From positions 23,183-87,182 of the forward strand of contig CAJNOQ010000058.1 in NCBI GenBank assembly GCA_905250885.1: 64,000 nt of DNA, given 5' to 3'. Below the pieces are notes generated by a model. The model did no database searches. It was given only the letters and a program-made list of their open reading frames with translations, and was not told the origin of the DNA. Every line of letters begins with the position of its first letter. The stretch's first letter is position 1. The position numbers and the translations under genes are program-made. Source of the DNA: Didymodactylos carnosus (taxonomy: Eukaryota > Rotifera > Eurotatoria > Philodinida > Philodinidae). Of this stretch, positions 33,601 through 53,789 are shown piece by piece.

Positions 33601-35625
33601 GACTCTAGTCATTGTTAAGTTCTTTGCTAATAACATCCAGACGAGTTTGCGATGGCGATAAACTGACGTATGATTAAGGAGATTTTTAGATTTTATTGTT
33701 TTCATTATCGTAGTTATACACCGTAGATCTTGATTAGCAGTAGCTATTTTCGAATGCCTTTTACCATTCGAAATTTTAGGAATATTTTCATGTCTTTCTT
33801 ATTTTTCTTATTTCGTTGTTTGTAAGACAGATCATCACAGTAAACTAACACATTTTCTACTGATAAACTGGTACGTTTTTTTCTTGAAGAAGAGAGAATA
33901 TTAGAAAATACTATAAATAAGTACTGATAATAATTTTATCGAAAGAAAGAATTATGGATAGAAAGTTAGTATCGATGATTTGTCACTTTAAGGGCAGAAA
34001 ATGATAAAACCAGGAAGAAACTTCTGCTCGAAGCTCTTGAAAACAGTTTTTGGATCGATCATCTAGTTTTAGAAGTAGGTGTATAAAGCGATAACCACAG
34101 TCTTATAAAAGTGGAAAAATGGAAGACAAAAACATTTTGTTATTGACACATTAAGAAATTCTGTAACTGTATGATTAATGAATGACCAAATAGCTGTTTA
34201 TTTTCTTTTATTATAGACTAATGAACTACCGTCAACAAATATGAATGCGTCCATGGCTGAAGATGAACGTATTTCGAAAGCAATGGAGGTGGTTACAAGT
34301 CGAATATTAACACAATCCGAATTTGAACAATTGAGGGTAACTCAATTAAAAAAACATCTCGAAGACAAAAGAGGAGATAAATCAACGTCAAAACGGAAAA
34401 CAATAACAATTGATACGGATTCAGAAGACGACAATCAAAGAACAAATAAGTAAGTGAATACATGTTATTTATGAAAGTTTTATTCGCTAAAAAGTAATAT
34501 TAACGAGACGGTAACTATTATATTTATTAATCTCGTTTTGGCCTATATCAAACACCGTGTAGTTCAGGCAAAAAAGCCTTTAATTCAGCATTGTTTGTAA
34601 AAGTATTAGTATGTATTATGAAATACGATTAAGTTTTCAAATGAGCCTGACTATTACGATTTGTACGTTTTTCCGATAAGGTTTTTTTAGCTATAGGTAA
34701 AAGGATTTCATGTGAGAAGAACGTACTGTTTTTTTTTAGCGAAACGAACGAGTAGACCTACAAACTGAGAAGCCGTCGTTGCTGACGAAAAATTGTGAAT
34801 AAACGTTTACTGCTACTTTCTCCATTCAAAAGAATTGTTTCAAACAAAACTAAGATGGAACTGAACAGAGTGTTGTCCTACGTCCTAAAACAGTCATTTA
34901 GAATCACTCTATTTCTTACCATTTTGCGTGTTTTCCTATATTGTTGAGGAGAAAAAGGTATTATTAGAAGCCTAGAAAAGATATTAATAACGATTCATAA
35001 TGCCCCTGCGAATCAATCGATCAACCTACAGATCTAAGAATCAACCATTCATTCCCATAGAACACGGTGAAAATAGGGACAACGAATGCCTTATGTTCGA
35101 TAATCATCTTGTCTAAGGAAATATTTTTTAACGTTTATACATTAAAAATTGGAGTGCAATTCATTTTGTAGATCAATTAGATTTTTTCAATTTATATTTT
35201 ATTTTCATTTAGTGATGAATTAATATCACTACATGATATCGAACGTGTTCATAAAAAACGTCGACATGACAGAGAATCTCGACTTGAAACTGTAATGGTA
35301 TGTAATCATATTCAGCATCAATTATTTAACATTCTTTAATACTAATTCATTTGCGTTTGTGTGTAGGCCGGTCGTGAGGGTCGTCCAAAATTTGGTAAAT
35401 GGAAAAAAGAAGGGAAAGGCAAAACAAATAAAGAAAAATTGAAAAGCAAAAATTTCATGATGTTAAAACCAAAATTAAAAGGAAAACAAAAACGATCGTT
35501 CCGAGAGAAACAAGTAAAATTTAGCTTTAATAATCTTTATTCTAAGAAAGAGTAATCATTGTTTGTATTAATATATTTAGGTTGCTCTTCGAGATTCATT
35601 ATTAAAACAAAAACGACTCAAATAA
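30618..35625 (+). CDS. SDAD1: SDA1 homolog (60S ribosome biogenesis, nuclear transport)
   Basis: Needed for maturation and export of pre-60S ribosomal particles in yeast and animals. Sixteen exons join to 705 residues (human SDAD1 is 687), and the frame closes exactly at the TAA at 35623. Recognisable blocks: [20 protein letters not shown] at the start, [58 protein letters not shown]-type core [34 protein letters not shown], an acidic tract near 33352-33450, the basic segment [13 protein letters not shown], and the end [18 protein letters not shown]. Introns range from about 50 to 760 bp. The acidic and basic tail is typical of nucleolar proteins. Confidence 0.93.
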
Positions 35626-36008
35626 TTGAGTTTATTTATTGTTATTTCTTCTAAAAATAATCGATTGTTATTTGTAAACATTTTATTATTGTTATAAAAC
35701 AAAAGCTAAAACAAAAATTTATACTCGGTTTAAACATTCATTTATTTGGTATGAATTGAATATAACTGAAATTAATTTGTTCTCTATGTAAAGAGAATTT
35801 TGAAAATACAATATTTACGTTTTGCTTGTTATTAGACGAAAGACAGAAATTACTATCCATTTCAAAATACAAGAGCAGTGGCTATTTTTTGAATAATTTT
35901 TGATAGAAAGCAGCTAGAGAGCTTCGATTTTCACCATACAAAAGAGAAGACTTGGAGACATGTTTCCACAAACAGAATTATTTTCACAAGAGTTTTCTGA
36001 AACAGGCT
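35626..36008. other. 3' flank of SDAD1
   Basis: AT-rich 3' UTR and spacer; no gene seen. Confidence 0.4.
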
Positions 36009-36714
36009 GTTTAGGAGATCTTTGGAAAACCAGATCGTATGTAAAAATGTTCCAATAGGATAATGTTGACCTTTTTAATGGACTGATAATTCGGGATGTG
36101 TTCGTGAAAATGGGAGTCAAGCGAGACCTAGATTTTCTACGGCTCTGGCGTTGTATCGGATTTCCTACGAGTCCCAGGATTGGCACCTGGTGGCTCTTTG
36201 TAGCCTTGAAAACCAATGGACTATAGATAATCGATCATGCTGAGTCTCATGGCAATATTTGCTTTTAGAAAAAGTTTAAAAATCCACCGAAAAAGGGAGT
36301 TTTACGAAAACTAGGGTTTTCAGACTGTTTTTACCTAATTCACCACGTTCTGATGTATTTTGAGTGAACAGTGAATTTTTAATATTAGGTGAAAACAGTC
36401 TAAAAATCCTAGTTTTCGTAAAACTCCCTTTTTCGGTGGATTTTTAAACTTTTTCTAAAAGCAAATATTGCCATGAGACTCAGCATGATCGATTATCTAT
36501 AGTCCATTGGTTTTCAAGGCTACGAAGAGCCACCAGGTGCCAATCCTGGGACTCGTAGGAAATCCGATACAACGCCAGAGCCGTAGAAAATCTAGGTCTC
36601 GCTTGACTCCCATTTTCACGAACACATCCCGAACTATCAGTCCATTAAAAAGGTCAACATTATCCTATTGGAACATTTTTACACACGATCTGGTTTTCCA
36701 AAGATCTCCTAAAC
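36009..36714. repeat. near-perfect inverted repeat, 331-bp arms and 44-bp spacer
   Basis: 36009-36339 and 36384-36714 are inverted copies with only scattered mismatches. Each arm can be read outward as the same short frame beginning MVFKATKSHQVPILGLVGNP, which is why mirror-image open frames appear at 35914-36216 (-) and 36507-36797 (+). The low divergence points to a recent foldback insertion or inverted duplication. Confidence 0.9.
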
Positions 36715-37806
36715 ATTCTAAAAACAGCTTTTCCTGTCTGGATAAGAGGAAAAGAATCAGGAATGGGAAAAAGTCAACAAATTCACAGAATGAATAATCT
36801 TTTTTTGTACAATAAGAACAAACATATCGATTGCAATTAACGATTCATATTACAAAGAAGTTCTATTGCAGCTTGATATGAACTATATTTTACCGAAAGT
36901 GATTGTAACTTAAGGTCAACACTTCAAGGCGTAATTGGTGGACAGCGATATTTTCACGTTTGACTACGTTGAGTATAAGTTTCAATATATTTAACTCTTT
37001 TTTTTTAAAATAATTTACACATTGTAAACATTCTTCGCTTACGCAAAACTTTTATGGTTGAAGAAAACAAATGATAAATTCTAGTTTTTTTATGTATAAT
37101 GTTAATACCTCCTTATTGAAACAATTGTCTTTTAATAATAGCATATTATTCAATCTTGAAGTTTCATCATCATCTTGAATAAATATTATTTTTCTGTTGC
37201 TAAAATAATTTAGAGTTTGTTTAATAACAATTTTATGCAATAATTTTAATTTTTGTTCGGCAAAATGCATCATCATTAAATAGTAGCCATACTAAGATAT
37301 TTAATAATTTTTCTTTACTAATAAAATAGATTCTATTACTAATTATTCTTCTTTATTATACTGACAAAAAAAGTAAATTACAACAAGCAGATAAACATGT
37401 AGAAAAGCGTAGCAAGAACAAATGAAAAAAAGATGATCACAATATACATTACTAGAAAAAATCTATAGCAAGATTTTTTCTGTTAATGACATATTCACAG
37501 GGTAGTTCATTGAATAAGTAAAAGTTCAGTATGAAAAGTTACTTCTGTTTAGTTTTTCTTTTCCAAAATACAATTATCAAAACTTACAATGTAGAAAAAG
37601 AATAATAGTAGCAAAAATAAATTGCATTTATTTGCTTAAAAAAATTGGATGGAAAGACTGTACGTGTGTTTGTAGTATTCTTAATAATCAGATTGAAGAA
37701 ATACAATTTACGTTCAGAACTTATCCTTCTGTTTACAATTCCAGAGTTCGGATAAATTCGTCAATAAAAAAAATTGTACATTCAATCGATTAAAATTAAG
37801 AAAATA
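36715..37806. other. region downstream (minus strand) of the reductase; 3' UTR candidate
   Basis: AT-rich, no gene. The selenocysteine insertion (SECIS) element that the neighbouring selenoprotein needs should lie here or nearby, but I could not identify the AUGA/GA quartet fold with confidence. Confidence 0.4.
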
Positions 37807-37924
37807 TAAAGTTCCCTATTAGTCGAGAGAAAAAAATACAAGGTTCAAAAAATTATTGGTTGAGATTGATGTGTGTTAATTAGATAGTTGTATTTTTCTC
37901 TCTCTTCTAGCTAATAGGGGAACT

Positions 37925-37927
<3 letters not shown>
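37807..37927 (-). promoter_or_regulatory. long mRNA hairpin right after the UGA selenocysteine codon
   Basis: 37807-37841 and 37888-37927 pair over about 35 bp with a few bulges: TAAAGTTCCCCTATTAG against CTAATAGGGAACTTTA, continuing with GAGAGAAAAATACAA against TTGTATTTTTTTCTCTC, and a loop of about 46 nt. In the mRNA the 5' arm begins with the TAA stop codon, 4 nt after the in-frame UGA. It could act like a selenocysteine redefinition element or be an inserted hairpin. It lacks an obvious SECIS core. Confidence 0.6.
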
Positions 37928-46010
<8,083 letters not shown>

Positions 46011-46740
46011 TTTTCTTATATGTCTTTGAACATGTTCAATGAAAACAGACAAAACTCGGTGATTAATGTTCCTTTATTCTTAAGTCTACTTTTGCCTTTA
46101 ACCACTAACAACTTTTTTTTTCCATTGTGATTACGATAATATTTCTTCTTATTCTCCTTTTAAACGCAACTTTTAATTCTTATTAAAAGCGAAAATATCT
46201 TGTTCTTTATTACTTTTCCTGTTTTTCTCTTTTTTCAGTAATATTTACATATTTATAGAATGGACGTAAAATATGACGTATATCATACAAGTAAGAAACT
46301 AAATTCAAACGCCTACCTTTGTAGAGCATCAAGAAATAAGCTGATTTTACAAGAGTACAGACGCTTCATCAGCTCACAACTCTTTCTTTCCAGTCTAATA
46401 TTACAAATGAGAATACGCACAACGACAGAACAAAAACACACCTTTTCTGGCAAGGTACCTATCAGACTGAGATATTTCTTCGAAGTATTTTTTAGCATAT
46501 CCGTTTATTAATGATTGTCAGTAGATTAGCAAAATCTTATTTTGCGATAAATTTCGCACAAAGGTTATGTCTACATAATATAACAAACATACAGTCCAGA
46601 GGAGCCGTATTGATCGGATGAACCGTTAATAGAGAAGTGCAAATTATAAAGTTATGCATTTCTTTATTCTTGTGCGTTTTTAAAAGATTGGTTTTACTAA
46701 AAGTTTAATCCAGCCTCGAACTACAGCTTTAAGACATAGT
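46011..46740. other. upstream region of the reductase; nothing recognised
   Basis: Should contain the minus-strand promoter of the reductase. Overlapping short frames near 46260-46511 on both strands have no domain. Confidence 0.4.
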
Positions 46741-46984
46741 AAAAAGATGTTAACTGGGGAAGAAAGAAAAAAGACAAATTATATAGAAATAAATAAATAA
46801 ATGGAAGAAAGCTAGAAAGCATAAAGTTGACTTTTAACATTAGAAAATAAGAATTTAGAGAGAAGACAATAAGGACAAACAACAGATGACCGATTCAACA
46901 AGATTATCCTACTCAGTGACTGTGGAGCAAACGAAAGAAGAATATGCTGCTTGAGGAGAGAAACCATTCATACGACAGGGAATA

Positions 46985-47570
46985 CCCTATAAAACAAAAT
47001 TCCAGTACGACACGAGCAGTGTACAACGGTGCGCATGATATGTCATTGGCCACTGGTGCGCACCCGTGCCTAACCCGTGTCGACTGGCACTCGTGCCAGG
47101 CAGTGCCGATACATTTATGCCAAAAAAGTGCCGTATTGAAACTTATTTAGTCAGTTCTTTATTATAGTTGCATTTTCAATTTTGCATTAATTAAAGTACA
47201 GCACTGATATGTACCAGTACTACACTGGCATGCCGTAACCATGCGGTACTGCCTCAGCACTTCTCTCATGAGAAGGAAGAAACGAAGTCAAAATAGCATT
47301 CGAAACATTACAAGTATAGTGTGGTGTTTATATAGACGGACGTCGACAAAACAAAACGGTGATTGAAAAAAATTTGGCATTAGTGCCGATAAAGTAAGAA
47401 AAGTTCTTAGCATATATCGGCACTTTTCGGCATCAGTGTGCATCTCTGTCAGTCAAAAAGGGTCAATCCGCACGGGTGCGCATCAGTGCGAAACTTGAAA
47501 ATCTTTCTCGCACTAATGTACAAAAAATAAGAGGCATCGAATAAGTGCCAGTAAAAATTTTTTTGCAGGG
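46985..47570. mobile_element. 586-bp TA-target MITE with empty-site proof
   Basis: Starts CCCTATAAAACAAAATT, ends AATTTTTTTGCAGGG, with TA at 46983-46984 and 47571-47572. The continuous copy reads GAATACGAACATA at this point while here it reads GAATA, element, TACGAACATA, so the TA was duplicated on insertion (Tc1/mariner style). The interior carries many GTGCGCA and GTGCC half-palindromes shared with 2115-2253. No transposase. Confidence 0.85.
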
Positions 47571-47685
47571 TACGAACATACTTGAATGATGACAGCGTAG
47601 AGAAGAAGAGTGAGGACGTTGAGCTGACATATGGGCGAGACCAAGGTTTCCAGTCCCGGTCCCATTCCCATGTCTAGTTGAGCCA

Positions 47686-48061
47686 CACTGTAATTTGGAA
47701 TTAATTTCTAGTTTATAGAAAATCGATCTCGAAAGTCGCCAATGATTTTCTGACTTTTATAACTTCCCTGTCGGTTTTCTGGCTTTCTAGAAATTCCTAA
47801 TTTTCTAGAAAATCGACTCGAATTTCTGTAAATTGAATTTTCTTATTAGTCAGAAAATCGATGCGGAATTTCTAAACTGGAAAATCACCATCGATTTTCT
47901 CCCTTGCTGAAAACTCGATCATGATTTTCGACATAATAATTCTGAACATTCTTCTGCTGAAAAATCGGACGCGATTTTCTAGAAACTCCTCGGCGAATTT
48001 ATAAATGGCCTTTTTGAAATTCGCCGGAGATTTTCTATAAATAATTCCCGACTTTACAATG
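47686..48061. mobile_element. MITE related to 637-1173
   Basis: Starts CACTGTAATTTGGAATTAATTTC and ends (inverted) CATTGTAAAGTCGGGAATTATT, matching the ends of 637-1173. The interior has the same TTTCTAGAAA/TTTCTATAAA motifs. The flanks are CA on each side, not TA, so the target duplication has mutated or differs. Confidence 0.65.
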
Positions 48062-48320
48062 CACGTAACAAGAGAAGAAACAGGAACACGATAGTCACAT
48101 TTACGAGAAATAACCAAAATCAAGAACAGTCAAAGGAAGCGAACTATCATCACTAGTCAGACTTTGAAAGAATAGAAAAAAGATAAATTCGACTGATGGA
48201 ACTAATCCAAAGACACGATGTAGTACTTCCCGGCCAACAAGAGTCATATCTCTGGCATGTTCGCACGTCGTGCGAATCAAGAACATCAAGACAACGAACA
48301 AGTTTGAAAGAAACAACAGA

Positions 48321-48739
48321 AAGAGAGACGTTATTTAGATTTAATTTGACTTGCGCAAGCGTAACGGAGTGATGCGTTTTCTATACTGATTAACGAATGT
48401 TACAGAAAGAATAACGTAGTTTTTATTTTCAGTTTTTCTCTTCTCCCTTTGCGCTCACAGAGCTCATTTTTTACAAAAAGATTCCCCGTCCATTTAATTC
48501 ATAAGGTTTGAGATGCTAAAAAATCGTTGTAATTGAACAAAAATCGAATTGTCCTAAAAGCTTAAAAAATTTAACTCAAAAAAGTATATTTTGTCAATAT
48601 GAAGTTGAACTTATGCCTTGTGTCCAGAGCAAGTAGGCCAAAATGTAGCCCGTAGAATTTTCTATCGATTAGCTGTGATGCGGATTTTCTACCGTTATTT
48701 CTGTGTTTTCAGTAATGTTTTGGGCAGAAGCCCTACGAT
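48321..48739. other. intergenic, nothing recognised
   Basis: AT-rich; no gene or clear repeat, although the right part may be diverged sequence of the following repeat family. Confidence 0.35.
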
Positions 48740-49080
48740 CGCTTTTTCAGCTTTTCAACAGGTATGTCCGGGCTATTTGTGAAATGAACAGTGCTCAGCC
48801 ACAAATGAACTAATCAGGCTCATTCTTACGTCATTTTGAAGGCAAATGTTTGATCTACACGACTCACGTGCGAAACCTTTGATGTAACTTTTCTGAAAAC
48901 AATCGAGATGCTCAACTCAAACTAGTGCATTTTGTTCACTAATGGGTGCCAATTATTAACTAGTCATTTCTACCACATCAGACCGATGAGGACAAAACGA
49001 TGTCTTGCACCATCCAAAAGAGGACATCTAAACGTGCTAAGAAATGACCTGTGATCTTCCTATCACTTTCAAAATGGAGT
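48740..49080. repeat. dispersed repeat, copy 2 (inverse of 2335-2720)
   Basis: Matches the reverse complement of 2335-2720 over most of its length, with many substitutions. Confidence 0.6.
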
Positions 49081-49089
49081 TCAAACTTC

Positions 49090-49510
49090 AAAATTGTCAA
49101 AGGTATATTTAACAGTTCGGAGAGAGAGAATCAGGAAGATCGTTAATGGAAATAAGAAATGGAAGAGACGCAAGCACACTACCTTATGGTACACCACAAA
49201 GTGTAACGGGTTAGTATTTTCCGACCGATCCGATCCGGCCAATTAAAAAAACTTTTTCAATCGGTGGAAGCCGGCTTGTTAAAGATCTTTGTCTGTTTAA
49301 ACAGCAAATAATGTCTGATAACATGAAACTATTTTATTTGAGATAGAATACTTTACTTCCTGAACCGACCGATTCCAAATAATTTTTTCAATCAGTAAAA
49401 GAATCGGACTATTATAAATTTCAACCGATCCCGTCCAATCGGACCGATTACAACTCTGGTACACCAGAAGAGGCAGAATCATTCATACGCATACACTGTA
49501 AACGATGAGT
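49090..49510 (-). pseudogene. non-LTR retrotransposon reverse-transcriptase fragment
   Basis: On the minus strand the sequence reads GVP-stop-GSVLASLPFLISINDLPDSL, the well-known VPQGSVLGPLLFLIYINDLP block of LINE reverse transcriptases with a stop in place of Gln. The frame is interrupted by the 260-bp element at 49197-49456. Only this block is recognisable. Confidence 0.75.
49197..49456. mobile_element. 260-bp MITE inserted in the reverse-transcriptase relic
   Basis: TGGTACACCA occurs at 49187-49196 and 49457-49466, an exact 10-bp target duplication. The element ends are alike when inverted (AAGTGTAACGGGT against GAGTTGTAATCGGT). The interior repeats the CCGATCC/CCGATTC motif in both orientations. 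A 9-10 bp duplication suggests a MULE-type family. Confidence 0.8.
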
Positions 49511-51199
49511 GACTTTCAAAACTGTCCCCTGTCTCAGTAGCTACAGTAAATTCCAGCCATACGTATGCTTATCCACTGTTCGTGTTATTTCTTTATTCAC
49601 TTATGCTTGGGTTTTTTCTCTCTTATTATTCTTTTTATTCTATTTAATCTGTTTCTACTTTGTTTATTTGTCTCTACTCATCACTCTAGTTTTCTTCTGT
49701 CTGTTTTTCATTACTCTTTTTGTTGTTTTGGGTTGAGTCATTGTTATTCTAGATCAGGGACTTTTGATGATTCTCACTTTTTATGAATAAATAGGACTTA
49801 CCCTTACCATATTACCCCTGTATTACTACTCCTGTGTGCATCCTGAGCATACAAGTGGGAAATTATACTATTCTTTATTTAATTCTTTAAACCTCAAGCT
49901 AATCTTTGTTATACGATGACGGTCTTCTTCAATTTTCGAACTATTTGACCTGAGCGTTATTTACTTCTCCTTTATCACGGTATTAGGACAGCATTTTGAG
50001 ACTTTAAACTCTTTCTGGTAACAGCTCACCTATTGAGAGCAAATCATACACTAAGTTGTGTTCTCAAGACTAAAGTGAAATATCACCTTTTTACTTGCTT
50101 TTATCCTACCACCTTCATCAATCGTTTGATATAAAGAATTGTACATTTTTAATATAGAATTTATAAATTAGCTCCGAAGAAATAGACTAGATGAAAATTT
50201 TTCTTTAAAAGTGTTTGTAGTCTTCGATTACGTTGAAAACCGGTAATAGTTTTTGAAGTATTTATACTTAACAAAAAGAGGCGAGGACACACTGTGTGTA
50301 AAATTTGTTGAACTCCTATTTGCAGAAGAAAGTTTATGCGAAAAACAAGTTTTTAATATAATTCTTATTTAATTCAGGATTTTCATCCAATCAGAAAAAA
50401 AACTTTTTATCACAGACAAAAATAAGTCATCAGTCTACATACCAATTTTCTACATCAACGTCAGAAAACTATCTTAGTTAGGAAAAAATCATCAAATAAG
50501 GAATATTTTTACTTCTGGCAAATTTTTAAAAATGCCAATCACATCATGACATATCTTTTTACTCTATCATATTTTTTATTTATTCCATGCCGTAATATAA
50601 TTTCTTGTTATTATACTTATATGTCATAATTGTTTCTGACTCATGAACGTTACTAGAGGTTTGAACTTCACCTAATTACATTTTAGGACGGTTATGCAGA
50701 ATGTAGCAGCTTGTGTTATTATTAAAATTACCCGGAAACATAGCAAAGATTTTCTTTTTTGAAAATTTAAAAAATTTTGTCGCTAGGAAGTTAAATCAAA
50801 CGTACACTCAGATCTATGTTTTATGTTACCAATTCGATTTTAACAAATCCTCTTCGAAGAGGTTTCGCATAAGGTTTTTGTTTTATGATACATTCATCAT
50901 GGTACGCAATGATCCAATGAAGAAACGAAGAGTTATTACGACATCAAACTAATTCCCACACTTAACGGCGTGTATTGATCTGATTCATCTTCTTGAATGT
51001 AATGTATCCTGCAATGCTTATTTTGAGCTAATTTTGATTGCAAAAAGTCTTCATCCCTAAAGTATACGTTGTGTTCGTTTGATTTCCTTTCTGGTCTGTT
51101 TCGTCTTGAAACGCTACAAAAATTGATCGATATCGTCATCAACGTTCCTCCCACTCTTCGAATCAACGAGGAGGCGGTGGACGGGATCGAGATAGTGGA
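49511..51199. other. intergenic upstream of NOVA
   Basis: Pyrimidine-rich stretch at about 49580-49740. No gene is recognised. An arginine/glycine-rich frame (QRGGGGRDRDSG) runs in phase into the NOVA ATG from about 51120 but is preceded by an in-frame TGA, so it is probably 5' UTR unless an upstream exon joins it. Confidence 0.4.
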
Positions 51200-53789
51200 A
51201 TGTCATCGTCAACAACAACAAAAGACGATCAACAACAATTGTTAAATGGAAATGGTCAAAATAATGAAAGTATTTTACATGTCAAGTTTCTATTACCAGG
51301 TGCAACGACAGGATCTGTGATTGGAAAAGGTGGAGAAAGAATCGCTAGTCTGCAAAAAGAAACCTCAACTAAAATGAAAATGTCAAAAGCAGGAGTGAGT
51401 ATTTAATGACTGATTGTTTCACTTTTTCGAAATGTGTTCATTCTAACATTTCTCGTGAAATGTCTTTTCTGTTGCTTTTGTAGGACTAAAAGAATAACGT
51501 GTAGAATAATTCGAAATTAAAGTTACTGGACAGAGTTTTTCTTCCCCTAAACATGTCAGAAATATATGATTCTATGTTTGAAAGTGGAAAATCTGTTTGC
51601 TTCACATAGAACGTTTTTTTAATTTGAACTGCTCTCGTTAAACTCATCTGAAAAATTTATGATTCATCTTAACGTAGTATAGAGAAAAAGGATTATGAAC
51701 AAATCACAGAATCATGTTAGGCCTAAATTTGAAAATTCTCTTATGACAGTTTCCCATCATCTGAAATTAATTCGGATGCTTTTTAAAGCTAGTTAAACAA
51801 GTCGATTTTGGGTACTTGCGAGTAAACATTCAGATGAAAACGAATAATGAAAAGCTATTCAAATGTTTCAGTTGCCTGAACGATTACAAATGCTGCCAGT
51901 TTGTAAAAAACTTAACGAAGTCGAAAACGATGTGTAACATAAACAATATATTCAATATTCCTCCTAACTCGGAAACTGATGTTTTATCATGCCTAATTAC
52001 TGTTTTTTATCTTTTTTCTATAATTTCCAAAACATAAACTACAATATATTCTACTGTCTATATTTTCATCTTTTGTTTATATTGTTTTATTGTTGTGCTT
52101 AGGATTACTTTCCCGGTACACAAGAGCGTGTCTGTCTAGTAATTGGCTCAATACCAAGCGTTCTCTCTGTATATGACTTTGTGGGTGACAAAATTAAAGA
52201 AAGTTTCCCAGATGTATTAAGAAGTCGTCAGGTAAATTGTCCTCTTCTCTTTCTTGAGTATGTATTTAGTGCTTTTTGTCTCTGTTTAGATAAAACTTGT
52301 AATTCCAAACGCCACGGCGGGTGTTATTATTGGAAAAGGAGGACAAACAATTGAAAATATAAAGCAAGATACAGGAGCATCGTTGAATATAACACCGAAA
52401 TGTGATATGGCTGAAAGAGTTATGACTATTATTGGTATGTTTATCGCGTGTTTTTTATTGACATGTCATTTGAAAGCGGACAAATAAACTAGAAAACTGT
52501 ATAAACCAATAATTTTTTGAGTCGAGTTCAAATTTTGATTTATAACACCGTGTTCATAATAAATCTCTTCTGGTTGCGCTCTGGGTTTGAAAGTAATCGA
52601 AGTTGAAGCTTTCCCATATTTCCTCTATATTTTTTTATTCTTATAGTACACAAAGAAATGTCCGATATGCTTTGTATAGAGAATTGAATCGGGAATTTTT
52701 TAAAAAGAAACCAAAGTATAGGTGATGAAAATTGAAAAAGATATTAAGAAAATACTGAGACCACCATTTATTCTGCTACACCCGTTAGATCTAAAATTTT
52801 CTTGAAGTAGTTGTAGCGTAGCTAATTAAAACTAGATGCATAAGGTAATTTACAATTCTAGCATTTTCGTAAACAGAAGGATGATTGTGAAATTTTCCAT
52901 GTTATTTTTTGTTTATTTTTGTTTAGGTGATGATATAACTCGTCGTAAAACATTAGAAGTTGTTTTGTCAAAAATATTACAAGATCCTCATCATGATAGT
53001 GTGCCAAGTGTTAATTATTCTTCAGCATTTTCAACACAATTAAACTCGAATCAGAATGATTTATCAACCGAAAGTTTTACTGGACGTAGGTTTAAGCAAA
53101 AATCTAACTTAACCTTTTCTGATCACTAAAATTAACTAACGTACCACCTATCATTATTTCAGCAAGTGGTATTAACGCTAAAATGGGTGCATTAATGTCT
53201 ACGTCGTCCTCTATTACTTCTTCTGCAGGAACAAATGGTGGAACAAGTGCTGGCGCAATTCAACATCTGTCAGCCTTGTCAAATGTTAGTCTACAATTGT
53301 CCGGTTTACATCGTTTAGCTCAACTAATTATTTCTGCTGGAGGTTCAAATAATATGTCGGTTGATTCATTAAATGTAAGTATTTTTGCCAATACTTAAGC
53401 AAAAAACAATAATCTGTTTCATAAATATGTTCTTTTAGCATTCACTTCAAAGTCTCGGTTTTCCCGATCAACATGCAGCTGATATTGTTCAAGCAATTGG
53501 AACGCTAATTAATTTTGGTTTAATAACAATTAACATGACAACTACAGCAAATCCATTTTCTTCGCCTACGTTACAATCGCCACAACAATTATTTACCACA
53601 ACATTGCTCCAGGGATACGCCACTAATATACAGGTGAGACTATTAGCTAAATCCTCAATAGTTAGTTTGGATCATTGTTCCCAAGAGAAAAGTTTTCATC
53701 TTATTGTTTAGAAGGATCGAAATGATAGTTATTCAGCTGATATGGACTTTAAACGTTTCAAACCAGATCAGCGAAAACCAAAACGTTGA
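51200..53789 (+). CDS. NOVA: NOVA-like neuronal RNA-binding protein with two KH domains
   Basis: KH-domain protein of the NOVA/PCBP group, a regulator of alternative splicing in neurons. Seven exons (51200-51394, 52103-52231, 52290-52434, 52927-53085, 53163-53374, 53439-53633, 53712-53789) join in frame to 370 residues. KH1: LHVKFLLPGATTGSVIGKGG, then DYFPGTQERVCLVIGS. KH2: IKLVIPNATAGVIIGKGG, then TGASLNITPKCDMAERVMTI. A Ser/Thr/Ala-rich linker and a SLQSLGFPDQHAADIVQA segment follow. Vertebrate NOVA has a third KH domain; here the frame ends with a basic tail FKRFKPDQRKPKR and TGA. Exon 7 may be an alternative end, but no KH3 was found downstream. Confidence 0.88.

Larger units (their letters stand above)
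46741..48320. repeat. dispersed repeat, copy split by insertions (relative of 7630-8330)
   Basis: 46741-46984, 47571-47630 and 48062-48320 align in order to the continuous copy at 7630-8330. The gaps are filled by the MITE at 46985-47570 and by the 47686-48061 element plus about 55 bp of extra sequence to its left. Confidence 0.8.

Noticed and set aside
35914-36797. Two mirror-image open frames of 96-100 codons
   Set aside because: They are the two arms of one inverted repeat; no domain and no independent support.
36715-37806. SECIS element for the selenoprotein
   Set aside because: Several ATGA strings on the minus strand, but none gave a convincing quartet plus apical AA loop by eye.
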